64,000 bases of DNA from Branchinecta lynchi (lineage: Eukaryota > Arthropoda > Branchiopoda > Anostraca > Branchinectidae): the NCBI GenBank assembly GCA_023053575.1, contig JAKZAP010000009.1, positions 13,187,869 through 13,251,868 of the forward strand. Direction: 5' to 3'. This document shows, in pieces, positions 24,684 through 37,000 of this stretch. A program made the position numbers and the translations under genes. The notes under the pieces were generated by a model that was given only the letters and a program-made list of their open reading frames with translations, was not told where the DNA came from and searched no databases. Within the stretch, counting starts at the first letter, position 1, and every line of letters begins with the position of its first letter.

Positions 24684-24835
24684 ACCATCACGTGCTTTAA
24701 CGAATGTATTCGAAAAATAAGGAAAATCCCCAAAACGTTGTTACAAAATAGTTCTGTATTGTTGCACAAAAGCCACGCTGTCGAAATAGTTCAACATCGT
24801 TACAAAGTATCATGTTACAAAATGAAACACAACAG

Positions 24836-25048
24836 TTACAAAATGGTTTTCCATGCACTCTGCGTTAGGTCATACTGACCCTCAGCATAGATGGCGCAGG
24901 TCTTGTAATCACAGGGACGCGAGTCCCATCCATACGTGACTTCGAGTTGACCAACGGCGCAGTCGGCCACAGGTGTGACATCAATGGTTACAAAGTTCGC
25001 CCATGCGCCGATGACAGGTGCAACAACTCGACTATTTCCACATTTTGC
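24836..25048 (-). CDS. SIAE: SIAE-A terminal exon
   Basis: Acceptor TTCCATAG in phase 0; stop TAA at 24836. It encodes 70 residues including TYGWDSRPCDYKTCAIYAEG. It lies 61 bases from the edge of the nested transposon stack that makes up most of the 8.4-kb intron upstream. No clear AATAAA is seen in the 150 bases after the stop. Confidence 0.92.
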   Translation of the reverse strand, partial: AKCGNSRVVAPVIGAWANFVTIDVTPVADCAVGQLEVTYGWDSRPCDYKTCAIYAEGQYDLTQSAWKTIL

Positions 25049-28000
25049 CTATGGAATAATCGATTCATTAATGTACCACGGACACGGGAGTTCACTTGTA
25101 CCAAGGGCTTGAAAGTTTAACCGAAAAGGGGTGGGATGGGACAATCTAGTTACCCATCACTTAAATTGGCTTGAAGACCCGGTGAAAATGCGTTACTTCG
25201 TTGTTCCGCTATTGTTCCGACTTTCAAACATTGGAATTTCCGTGTGATTTGTTTTACCTCCATGCGCTTGTATTTTTATGGCACTTGCAGCTCCGCTCAA
25301 GCAACAAATACATCACTTTTCGGTCTGTCTGTCAGGCCACTGTTCTCGAGTTAGGGTACTTCCAGACGTGCTAGGACGATGAAACTTGGCAGGTATATCA
25401 GGGTATATCAAACTAACTTGAAAATAGTCATTTGCCCGATCCCACCATCGTGGGGGGAGGGGGAGATGGCGGAATCCGGAATTTGGGAGCGTGCATAACT
25501 TTAAGGTGATCGGATCTTAATGAAACTCGATATCTGGAAAGACGTCATGTCTCACATGTTCCATTTCAAGTCCGGACCGAGTTCGATGAACGTGGGGGGG
25601 GGTCGGAGGGGGGAACCAGAAATCGTGTGCCACTCTGAGTGGAGCGATTGGGATGAAACTTGATAGGAAGAACAAGCTCTTGATACATAACTGACAGAAC
25701 TGGAACGGATTCGGACACTATGGGGGGATTTGGAGGGGGTTCCGGAATTCCCGCGATCAGTAGTTAATGTACTTCCAGGTGGGCTAGGACGGTAAAACTT
25801 GGCATGCATATCAGGGACTCGTCCAGATTAACCTGGAAACAGTCACTTGCCCGATCCGACCATCGTGGGGGGAGGGGGAGACGACGGAATCCGGAAATCA
25901 GTGGCATGCATAACTTTCGAACGGGTTATGGGATCTTAATGAAACTTGATATCGTGCAAGATCTCATGTATCCGTGTCTGGACATCTCGCCACAAGACAA
26001 CTCGCCACAGCGACAGCTCGGAACCGACTAGTCGCCACACCGACATCTCGCCAAAGTGACATCTTGCCATAGCGACAACCTGCCACACGGACAACTTGCC
26101 ACACCGACGGCTCGCCACAGCGACAAGCCGACACACAGACATCTTGCCACAGTGCGACATCTCGCCACAGTTATAGCATAAAGTACAATTCAATTACTAT
26201 TTATTCAAACAAAATTTTTAATGAAGCAGATAATTATGGGCAATGCCTCCTAATAAATCAAGAGCACTGCTACGGTTATACCTACTGACAATTCTTTCAA
26301 TTCTCTGGTTAGTCTTCAAGTATTGTTTCTTTGGCAGAGGCGGAGCCTTGATCCGGTAGAGGCGGAGCCTTGATCCTGCCTTGATCCGGTAAACGTCGGC
26401 CTTTCGCAAATTTTCTTCGATCTCGAACCATTTCAGGCAATGCCAAAGATTTGGGTGGCTTGATGCTATCACTACTATCAGCTGGTTAAAGCTAAGACGC
26501 CAACCTTCTATGTTGTTGTGGTTCGTGGAAGATTCTCAGCTACTCGATCGGTGCGTGTCGGGATACCTTAATACCACACGGAATTCCTGCCCGCTATGTG
26601 TTCATATTTAACTGTGACATAGAATTATATTGCGGATTAAAAACTGAAAGGGTTAATTAGTTAGAGGACCCACATTCCCTTGGGTCAACTGAAGCTAAAT
26701 GTCTATCATATTTTTGGAATATTTTTTTTTCTTTTTTTACCTAAAACGATATTTCTGTGGCGAGTTGTCCATGTGGCGAGTTGGTCGTGTGGCTAGTCGT
26801 TTCTGTGGCGAGTCGTCCCTGTGGTGAAATGACGTTGTGGCAAGTTATCTTTGTGGCGAGTCGTCGGTGCGGCGACATGTCTGTGTGGCGAGTTGTCATG
26901 GAATCCATGTATCAGAAGTCCCATCTCAAGTCCGGACCGGATCCAATAAACTGGGGCGGGGGGTAGGGGAGAACCGGAAGTCGTGTGACACGCATGGAGT
27001 GGAGCGATCAGGATGAAACTTCTGGCAAGTACAGGCACAAGTCCTAGGTGCATCAGTGACAGAATCTGACCGGAATCGGATACCGAGGGGGGGGGGGGGG
27101 GGTCCGGAATTCCGGTGATCGGTGAGTTAAGATACTTCCAGATGTGCTAGGACGATAAAACTTTGCTGGAGCATTAGAAACTTGACATCATTGGGTTAGA
27201 CATCCTCACTTCTCCGATCCAACCATCCCTTAAAGAGCTCATCTTAACGGCAATCACAAAAATTACTTTAAAGCAAAATTACTTTTTCACGATCACCACG
27301 AGCACACGATCCTTTTTGCCTCAAGGGTTTTGCTTACAACTTAACTTCTAGCACCCTTAAAGTGCACATCTTAACCGATAAGTGAAAAAAATACTTTTGA
27401 CCTTCACTTCCATCTTATCCAGACTTGCAAGTGCCATATGAGCTTGCAGCTCTTGTTGATGTATGCCTTACGACAAAGATTTATGATTTTTTTTTTTCAG
27501 ACCTAAGCAATCTTCACCAATCTCACCACTGCCCAACGAAAAGCCGCGTTTTCAAATTCCCCGCGTCATAGTAGAGAATTTACGTTGTCGGGATGGCCGC
27601 AGCAGGGGCGTCACTAGCCTTTTACCTTTGGGGGGGGGACGTCCGGTATGTGCCGACGGACTCAAAAATGTGCCGACAAAACATCCGTTGCCGCGAACCA
27701 CCAGCACAGAACAGAACCGCGGTAAAACTAACTATAATGCATCAGTTGAGATTATTCCTCTGATGTATTTTCGTATTTTAAGTTCACATATTTTGCTTTT
27801 CATTTTAGCGAAGCTTCCAACGACTGTATCTAGAACAAGTAAACTAAGCGCCGCAGGCGAAATTTCTTAATCTGGCTTTTTTATGGCACTTGAGCTTACT
27901 CAAGTGCCATATAGCGATTGTTATTTCTGTCCGTCAGTAGGTCTGTCGGTCTGTCGGTCTGTCGGTCCCGGTTTTGCTAGTTCGGGCACTTCCAGATAAG

Positions 28001-31000
28001 CTAGGACGATGAAACTTGGCAAGCATATCAGGAACTGGACCAGATTAAATTAGAAATTGTCGCTTCCTCGATCCGACCATCTGGAGGGGAGTGGAGGGAG
28101 GGGGAATCCGGAAAAAATAGGAAAAATGAGATATTTTTAGCTTACGAACGGGTGATCGGATCTTAATGAAACTTAATACATGGAAGGACTTCGTGTCTCA
28201 GACCCTCCATTTTAAATCCAGACCGGATCCGGTGACACTGGGGGGAGTTAGAGGGGGAAACCGGAAATCTTGGAAAACACTTAGAGTGGAGGGATCCGAA
28301 TGAAACTTGGTGGAAAGTACAAGCAAAAGTCCTAGATACGTGACTGATATAACCGGAACGGATCTGCTCACTTTGGGGGAGTTGGGGGGGGGAGAAGTCC
28401 GAATTTGTAGTGATCCCGCGAGTTCCGTGCTTCCTGATGTGCTGGGACGATGGAAATTGACAGGCATGTCTGGGACCCGACCAGCTTAAATAGGAAATCA
28501 TCAATTCCCCGATTCGACCATCTGGGGGGGGGGGGGGGGGAGTGGAGGGAGGGTGAAGCCAAAATTTGAGGTATTTTTAGCTTGCGAACGGGTGATCGGA
28601 TCTTGATGAAAATTGATATTTAGGATGACCTCGTGTCTCAGACACCTCACTTTAAATCCGGGCCGGATCCGATGACACTGGGGGGAGTTGGAGGAGGGAA
28701 CCGGAAATTTTGAGAAACGCTTAAAGTGGAAGGATCGGGATGAAACTTGGTGGGAAAAACAAGCACAGGTCCAAGAAACCTCATTGACATAACCGGACCG
28801 GATCAGGGCACTGTGGGGGAGTTGGGGTGGGGAACCAGAAATTTTGAGAAACGCTTAAAGTGGAGGGATCGGGATGAAACTTGGTGGGAAAAACAAGCAC
28901 AGGTCCTAGACACGTCATTGACATAACCGGACCGGATCAGGGCACTGTGGGGGAGTTGGGATGGGGGTCCGGAGTTCGGCATACTTCCTGGTGTCCTAGG
29001 GCGATGAAACTTGGCAGGTATGTCAAGGATCCGAACAGATTGACTTGAGAACAGCCGTTTCCCCGACCCGACCATCGTGGGGGGAGTGGGTGGATGGGGA
29101 GTCCGGAATCTAGTGGCGTGCATAACTTTTGAACGGGTGATCGGATCTTGATGAAAATTGATATTTAGGATGACCTTGTGTCTCAGAAACCTCACTTTAA
29201 ATCCGGGCCGGATCCGATGACACTGGGGGGAGTTGGAGGAGGTAACCGGAAATTTTGAGAAACGCTTAAAGTGGAGGGATCGGGATGAAACTTGGTGGGA
29301 AAAACAAGCACAGATCCTAGACACGTCATTGACATAACCGGACCGGATCCGATGACACTGGGAGGAGTTGGAGGAGGGAACCGGAAATTTTGAGAAACGC
29401 TTAAAGTGGAGGGATCGGGATGAAACTTGGTGGGAAAAACAAGCACAGGTCCTCGACACGTCATTGACATAACCGGACCGGATCAGGGCACTGTGGGGGA
29501 GTTGGGTTGGGGGTCCGGATTTCTAGCGATCCCGCGAGTTCGGCATACTTCCTGATGTCCTAGGGCGATGAAACTTGGCAGGTATGTCAGGGATCCGAAC
29601 AGATTGACTTGAGAACAGCCGTTTCCCCGACCCGACCATCGTGGGGGGAGTGGGTGGATGGGGAGTCCGGAATCTAGTGGCGTGCATAACTTTTGAACGG
29701 GTGATCGGATTTGAATGAAACTTGTCTGGTGAGCTATCGCCTCGGACGTTCAGTGTCACGTCCGAGTCGGGTCCGATACCTGTGGGGATGGAGGGGGGGT
29801 GGAAAACTCAAGAAACTCTGAAAGCAGAGGGATTGGGACGAAATTTAATGGATGGAACAAGCATTAGGCCTAGATGAAATTGACGGAGCCAGATGGTTTC
29901 GGGGCTCTGTGGGGGGAGTTGGAGGGGGTTTCATGGAATTCCGGTAGTCGTGAGTTAGAATAGTTCCAGATGTAAAACGACAACGAAACTTTGCAGGCAT
30001 ATTAGCGACCCGAATTATCTTGACTTAAAAACCTGACACAACGTACCCCCGGAAACTTCCGTTCCTAGATCCGAGCATTTTTGGGGGAGCAAGAGAAGAG
30101 AAATATGGACTTCTATAAATTGCGAACGAGTGGTCTGATTCGAGTGAAACTTCATGGGTGATACGAATCGATGGCCTCGACATGTAAAACATGCGTTCGA
30201 ACCATATGCGACCACGATTAGGGGAATTGGGGGTGGGGGGACTTTTGACATGCACAAAAACCAAACGGATGGACCGAATGAGATGCAATTCGACAGTGCC
30301 GAGTTTATGCGGCCTAGATTTGTTATTTGGCGTCTGGGCCGGATTCGGCCAAGGTAGGGGGGGGGGGGGGGTACTGGAAACTTGCAGATAGGCTATGCTC
30401 CAATTTCAGTCAAACTTGATGAGGGAATTAAGAGATTGGGCCCGAACCGGCTCCGACAACGTTGGTGGGAAGGGGGGGGGGGGGGGGTACCAGAACTTTC
30501 CAAAAATGCTCAGATTCGAGTGAAACTTGGTAGATGGTATAAACGAAGATGCTTTAGGTGGTCGATTTTTTTTTATTCCGAACCAGATTCGGCCACGGTA
30601 GGTGGAAATAGAGTAAGTACCGGAAATCGTGTAGCACGTCTAGGGATCAAACAAATGGATTTATTGGGATGAAAGTTTGAACAGTCATGTGCATTTGCAA
30701 TCGAGACGATGCCGGAACTGCTCAGAAATGAGTGAAACTAAATATCCTATTTCTATTTCCGAACCGCCTTTTTGGATGGCGGGTGTATTTTGTGACGTTT
30801 TCATCTACTTTCTTGTACAGCCTACTCGTACAAGTGCCATATGAGCTCGTAGCTCTTGTTCCGGAATAATTTAGCTATACCTACCATACAAGTTATAGCT
30901 TTTAACGTGTTTCAGACCCCCACGAATTTCAATCCTAAAACGCCAACTAAATGAAACATCGTCCTTCCAAATAAAGACTACTACAAAATGCACTGCAGGC

Positions 31001-34000
31001 AAAATGTTTGTGTAAACTAACTGTAATGCATCAGTTGAGATTATTCCTTTCGTACATTTTGGTATATTAAAGTTGACATATTCGGCTTTTCATTTTAGCT
31101 TTCACTAAAAAGCGAATCTTCCGACGACTATACTAAGACAAATTAAACCAAGCGCCGCACGCGAAATTTTTTTAATCTGCCTTTCTTCCGGAAAAATTTA
31201 GCTATAGTACCGTACAATTTCCGACTTTTAACGTGTTTCAAACCCCAAGAATTTCTGTCCTAAAACGAAAACTCAATGATGCACCGTTCTTCCAAATACA
31301 GAATACTAAAAAGGGGCCGCAGGCGAAATTTTGGGCAAAACTAACTAGTGCATCAGTTGAGATTGTTCTTTTGATGTAAATTCATATACTTAAATTCACA
31401 TATTCGGCTTTTCGTTTCAGCTTCACTAAAAAGCGAAGCTTCCAACGACTGTACCCAGAACAAGTTGAACTAAGCAACGCCGGCGAAATTTTTTAAGTCT
31501 GTATTTTTTCCGGAAAAATTTGCGCCCGACAGATGTTTGGAGGATTTGATTTCTTACGTATGAAAAGGCCCGATGTGCCGAAAAGAATAGCGACGCCCGA
31601 CAAAAGCATTCAGAATTCGATTTCTGTGTGTTTAGCACAACAAGACAGTAAAGAACTTTAACTTTTACGTTGTGCGATGTACCGACGAGACCTGAACTTT
31701 TCGCATGCGCCCGATAAAAATTTACAGAATTTGATATTTTAAAAGGTTCCGAAAGAACCTGATGTGCCGACGAGAATACCGACGCCCGACAAAACCATGT
31801 GTCGACGAGAATACCGAGGCACGACAAAAGCATACGAAATTCGATTTCTTCAGTGCTTTACCCGACAAATGTTTGCAGGATTTCATTTCTTGCGTATAAA
31901 AAGAACCCGATGTGCCGACGAGTCGACCGACGCCTGACAAAAGCATACAACATTTTATTTCTTCTGTGTTTGCCGGCGCTTTGCGCCGACAAACAGGTGA
32001 ACTTTCGCCGGGCTTCGCCCGACGAAAGTACTTTCTCAAGACCTTTGGGGGGGGAGTCCCCCCCCTCCCCCCCCCCCCCCCATAGTGACGCCCCTGGGCC
32101 GCAGATATTCTGAACGTCGTAACTAGAGCAGATAGTAGAAATAAAAATCCCTTTGCAGAACCCAAATTATTCACTGTATTCAATTCAATGACACATAAAT
32201 AAATTGGCTTTTCAGTTAAACTATCGGTCAAAAATTGTTCGGTATCATGATTGGGATTCGGTAATGTATTCGGCATAATTTTCAGGATTCGGTAGTTACC
32301 AGGAATCCCGACTTTTGTTCGATTTGTTGCGAAGTTATACCAAATTCGAATATTATTCGGCAGTCTTTCGGTACCACAACAATTCGGTATAATAGCCGGG
32401 ATACGGTAGTTATACAGAATACAGAATCGGTCTAAGCTTATTCGGTTTAATAACTGGGATTCGGTCATTTATTCGATATAATTGCCAGCATTCGGGAGTT
32501 ACCACGAACCTCGAAACTCGGAAGAGGTAGCACTGGTCGCAGACAAAAGGACTGATCTATGATCTCATCGATAGTCCTTACTTTTATTTTTGATTGCCAA
32601 ATAAATATCTAATCATAGATGTTTCGAAAATTCCGCCTGCGGCGCTTTTCGTAATATTCTCTATTTTGTGGAAGGGCGCGTCATTTGACTCGAGTTTTAA
32701 GCCAGTTTTAGGATCGTGATTTCGAAAAATTAAAAGCTAGAATCTGGATGGAAATATTTAAATTTGGCAGGAAATATCTAACTTTAAAAAAATCTTGCCT
32801 GCGGCGCTCACTTTATGTAATCATGGGCAGTACTGACTAGGCTACAGTAGCCACTGCTGCCGGAACGTCGCTCCATCCAGTTTTTGGAGCTTCTTAGAGT
32901 CTCCCCTTCTTAGAATTCTGTCACGGTAAATGACAGAATTTGTAAGAGAAGCGGTTAAATTTTAGCCAACAGGAAAAAAAAAGGATTTTGAAAATTTTCA
33001 CCTGCGGCGCTCGATTTAATTTTCTTTTGGGTATAATAGATAGAAGCTGTTACTGCGCCTGGCAATATATTCTCCAAGTGGGCTTCGCCAAAACGCCACC
33101 TAATAGTTGGCCTATCGTCTCATGCGTTCTTTTAATGGTACGCTTCCTACGTAATCCTCTCTGTTCCATAATTTAAAGCTCGAATTCTCTCCAGGATTCG
33201 GTAAAAAAAAATGTAGAGATTCGGTAAAATTTTGGCTCTGTACCCCCCCCCCCCCCCAATGAAAATGTACTTGCGACGCCATGAGCATACATATAGCCTT
33301 GGTACTAGGTTGACAGAAAATATATCGCACAAGTAAGTCGATAACAATTCTATCATGGAAACCAAGGTTTGTGACACTTTAGATAGACAAATCGTATTAG
33401 TTCTGACTTACATGAAAGCCGACAGTTCCTCCAAGGACGATATCTTGATCGTACGTGATGACCACGGTTGTGCCATTCACTGCAGCCGATAGAACCTCTG
33501 GTCCTCTTAAAGGGTAGACATCAAGTCCATAGTGTTGGTTTAACATGGCCCAGGAAAGACGTCTGGCTAGTGTTTGTTTATCACGTGGGTGAATACTGCA
33601 ATTGAAGTGGATATCCGGGTAAAATATGTTTACCCTGACCATTGCCCTTCAGCTGTACTTTATGTGTTTCCTTCAGTTACACTTAATACCACACCCTTCA
33701 ACTGAACTTCAAAAGGTAGTGCCCCTCAATTAAGCTTTAAGTGGACAACCCTTCAGCTGAACTTTAAAGAATCATGACATTCAAATAAACCTTAAAAGAA
33801 CCATGCCATACACTTGAATTTTAAGGAGTCTTGCTCTTCGTTTAAACTTCACGGGTATAACTCTCCAGTTTTACTTGGATTGTGCCCTTCGGTTAAACTT
33901 TAACGATAAACAATTTGGATTTTCGCTACATAACTTAGCCTTCCATAGAAAAATTATAAGGAACGCTTGGACCGAAAAGTGCGGAGTCTTCATAAAAGAT

Positions 34001-37000
34001 TTTCGCTATGAAGCGAAGCGCTCCATGGAATGATGGCTAAGCGCAAGGAAAAATCTTTTCTGATGACTCAGCAATTTTTCTCCCAAAATTTTTTTATTCT
34101 ACGCAATACTTCTCTTCGTAGCAAAAATATTTTCTGATTAAAGACAAAAAAGTTTTTTTGCCAAAATACTACGGAACGCTTAGCTACGTAGCGATAATAT
34201 TTCCTGATGAAAGACAAAAGTTTTTCTTTGCAAACACTACGAGACGCTTAAGGCGTTTTTCCCTACTCCCACAAACAGTTTGTGGGTCAACTGTGGCTCG
34301 AAAAGAGTGTTTCCGCGGTCTTTCGTGCGGCCCACAAGTGTGTTTCTGCGACCAACAAGATTTTCGTGGCTCACTTTGTGGCTCAAGTTCGACAAACAAC
34401 TGGCGTGGTGATTGTCGATTTTGTGGCTCGATTATGGCGGGAAATTCAAATTAAGCAGCAAAATAGTGTCTAAACAATAGTTAACTACTTTTTCAAGTAT
34501 AAAGACTAAAACTGAGGATGTTTTTTGTGCATAATGGTAAGGAAATAAGCCTGGAGTTCTGTTTATTGAGATTTTACATGAATTTTATTTTTATTTTCAG
34601 ATCTTTGAAATTACCGCCATAAAATAGACAAAACGGCGTTTCCTAGAGTTTCAACTAGTGGCTCGACTGTGGCACAAAATCGTGTTTCACGACAAACACT
34701 CAGAAGTGTGTGGCCCACAATTGTGTCGATTTTGGTCAAACAGTTTTTCTCAGTCCATTATTCTATGGAAGGCTTAGCTATGTCACGAAAATCGAAGGTT
34801 TTTATCCTTGAAGCTTATAACTAGGGTATAGCTCTTCGGCTGAAGAGCTATACCCTTGAAGTCAAGACTCCTTAAAGTTCAAGTGAAGGGCGTGACTCTT
34901 ATGCCCCACGAGTTTTCAGGAACATTACGAGAAGAGCCCCCCACCCCACGGAAGTTACAACACCAGTAATACGTTTAGTATAGTTTAGAGGGTGGGGTGA
35001 GGATGGCCCGGTGTTTATTTGTATTGGTCACGTGGCTAATTTTACGTTTGAATCCCTGGGATCTCCGACATCATTGCTACGAGGATGAGGCAAAGTTATG
35101 AGCATGACAACGGCAGTAGATCTGGAATTCCATTTAAGACACCTGTTGTGGCTCAAGAGAGCCCTATCCAGTCTTGTTATCATTCCCAACAATGGTGTAA
35201 ACACACACGCCATCTAGGCAATAAGTTCAGGTTATCGCCGTTAGATGACGTATGTCACTAATGGTCTTTGTGACATAGTTAGTTATTTGGTTATATCATA
35301 GTTAGTTATCACATCGTTTAGTGAAGTGAGTCATCTTGACTTTGCCATATGTTGAGAGAGGAGACTTTTGTCAATACTATACTGAGAGAAGTAAACATTC
35401 ATTTATCTTGTTATGAGTTTGATGACATGGCAGGTGGGCGATTCAGCCGCATTTTTTTTGCAGGGACACAAAAACAATCATCGGTTTCGATTTTGATGGC
35501 ACTTGCAGCCTTTAGCTCCAGTACCATACAGCGATCGTCATGTCTGTCGCTCTGTTCGTTCGGGTGCTTCCCGTGAGCTAGGACCATGAAACTTGCAACG
35601 CGTATAAAGAACCCTTGTTGATTTTTGTTCTTTTAAATTATCTGTTGACAAAATATTTTATGTTTATTTATGACCTTAAAAACATCGTATTTGGGCACTG
35701 CCCACGAGAGATATGTTTTGCTTTGTTATTGAATAAATTGAATTGACCTGATGTTCAAAGAAATCTCTTTTTCCCGAATTCGATCACCGGTGTGGAGTGT
35801 GGAGGTGGAAGGGGGGAGAGTCCGGGATTGTGTCACCCGCGTAATTTGCGAAGGGGTGATCCGATAAAGTAAACCCTGATGGGTGATAGGAGCAAATGAC
35901 CGAAGTGTTTAATAAATGCATCCGAACCGCATCCCACCATGGTGGGGGGGGGGGGATTTTGTGACATACTTAGAAACCAAATGGATGGAGGGACTGGGAT
36001 GAAACTTGGAAGGTATAAAGGCGATGGGTAGTTATTTTGATGTCCGGGCCGCATCCGGCTTCGGCAATAGGAGCTCACAGTGTGATCCAGAATTTTCTTT
36101 AAGTGCTAAACAGTTATGTCAGCTGAATTTTAAAAGAGCAATATTTCAGCCCTTCTTGGCCAAAATAAAATTGCAGCACCAACTTTAACTCCAAGCAATT
36201 CTGCGAAGAAATTCTCCAAAATCAGATACTTAATCTGGAATCTTAACCGTTTTTCACCAAGCTCACGAAGCCTGAAGAGGATCCTTGCCAAGAAGGAGCG
36301 AAATATGGCTCTAATTAAATTATTCACAGCAAGCTTGGGCTGAAAGAATATTTATGGATCCGGAAATGCTGTTCCGAGTAAAACTTGGATGTTAGCAGGG
36401 GCAAATGCGCTAAATGTGTCCGAACCGCATCCGAACACGTCGGGGGAGTTAGAGAGGGAGGACCAGAAATTTAGTGACATGCGTATATAGGGTCCAGACG
36501 AATGAAGGGATTGGGATGTAACCTGGACCGTACAAAGGTACGGTCCCTAGATATATTCAGGTTCAGAATGGATCCGGTATTGGTGGGGCTACGGACATTT
36601 TCGGAAGTGCTCCAGTTTGACTTTCAGCTCTTTTTAGAAAAAAAAAATTACTGACTAAATGCCCGAGGTACGGCCAAAGTACGCCTTTGGGACTCTCCCC
36701 TCTTCGAAGTCTTCGAACTTCTGAAATGACTTACGCGCCAGTAGGAGCATTATCGTCTTCCAAGTCAAGGCCTGTCGCCATGACAACGTTCCTCATTCGT
36801 TCATTTGGCACATAACCATACTCAGCAGTCTGCCTCCATCTAGTGTTTCCGTAGTTGAAGTTTCCAGATGTAGTAGTGGCCAGCTATAACAAAAACATTT
36901 GTCTTTTAAACTTACCTTACCTTCTTAAAGGACCCCTCGCACTATTTACTCTTCAACTTACAGTATTTTAAAATAGTTGAATACTTTAAAACTATGCTGT

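Larger units (their letters stand above)
25109..32224 (+). mobile_element. family B element B2, interrupted by two large insertions
   Basis: Left end GAAAGTTTAACCGAAAAGG and right end CTTTTCAGTTAAACTA match the termini of intact B copies. The body is split into 25109-25272, 27458-27602 and 32105-32224, together about 430 bases, the size of intact B copies (438-473). Insertions are A5 (25273-27457) and the hAT-type element 27603-32096. Confidence 0.8.

Noticed and set aside
25978..26170. CRISPR-like array of short repeats
   Set aside because: Repeats are degenerate and contiguous, without unique spacers of constant length, and have an inverted partner array. They form the arm of a foldback-like element.
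28803..29459. 218-residue minus-strand open frame, and similar PPP- or SRSLH-rich frames in A1, A2 and A3
   Set aside because: They arise from tandem units of about 135 bases, a multiple of three, so a frame stays open across repeats. No domain is recognisable and the same peptide text repeats with the DNA unit.
31722..32468. 248-residue minus-strand frame
   Set aside because: It crosses the hAT-type terminus, its target duplication and a family-B end, and translates poly-C/G tracts and a minisatellite.
32988..33176. 62-residue frame before the SIAE-A His exon
   Set aside because: On the wrong strand and overlapping a G-type core fragment (CCTGCGGCGC); no motif.
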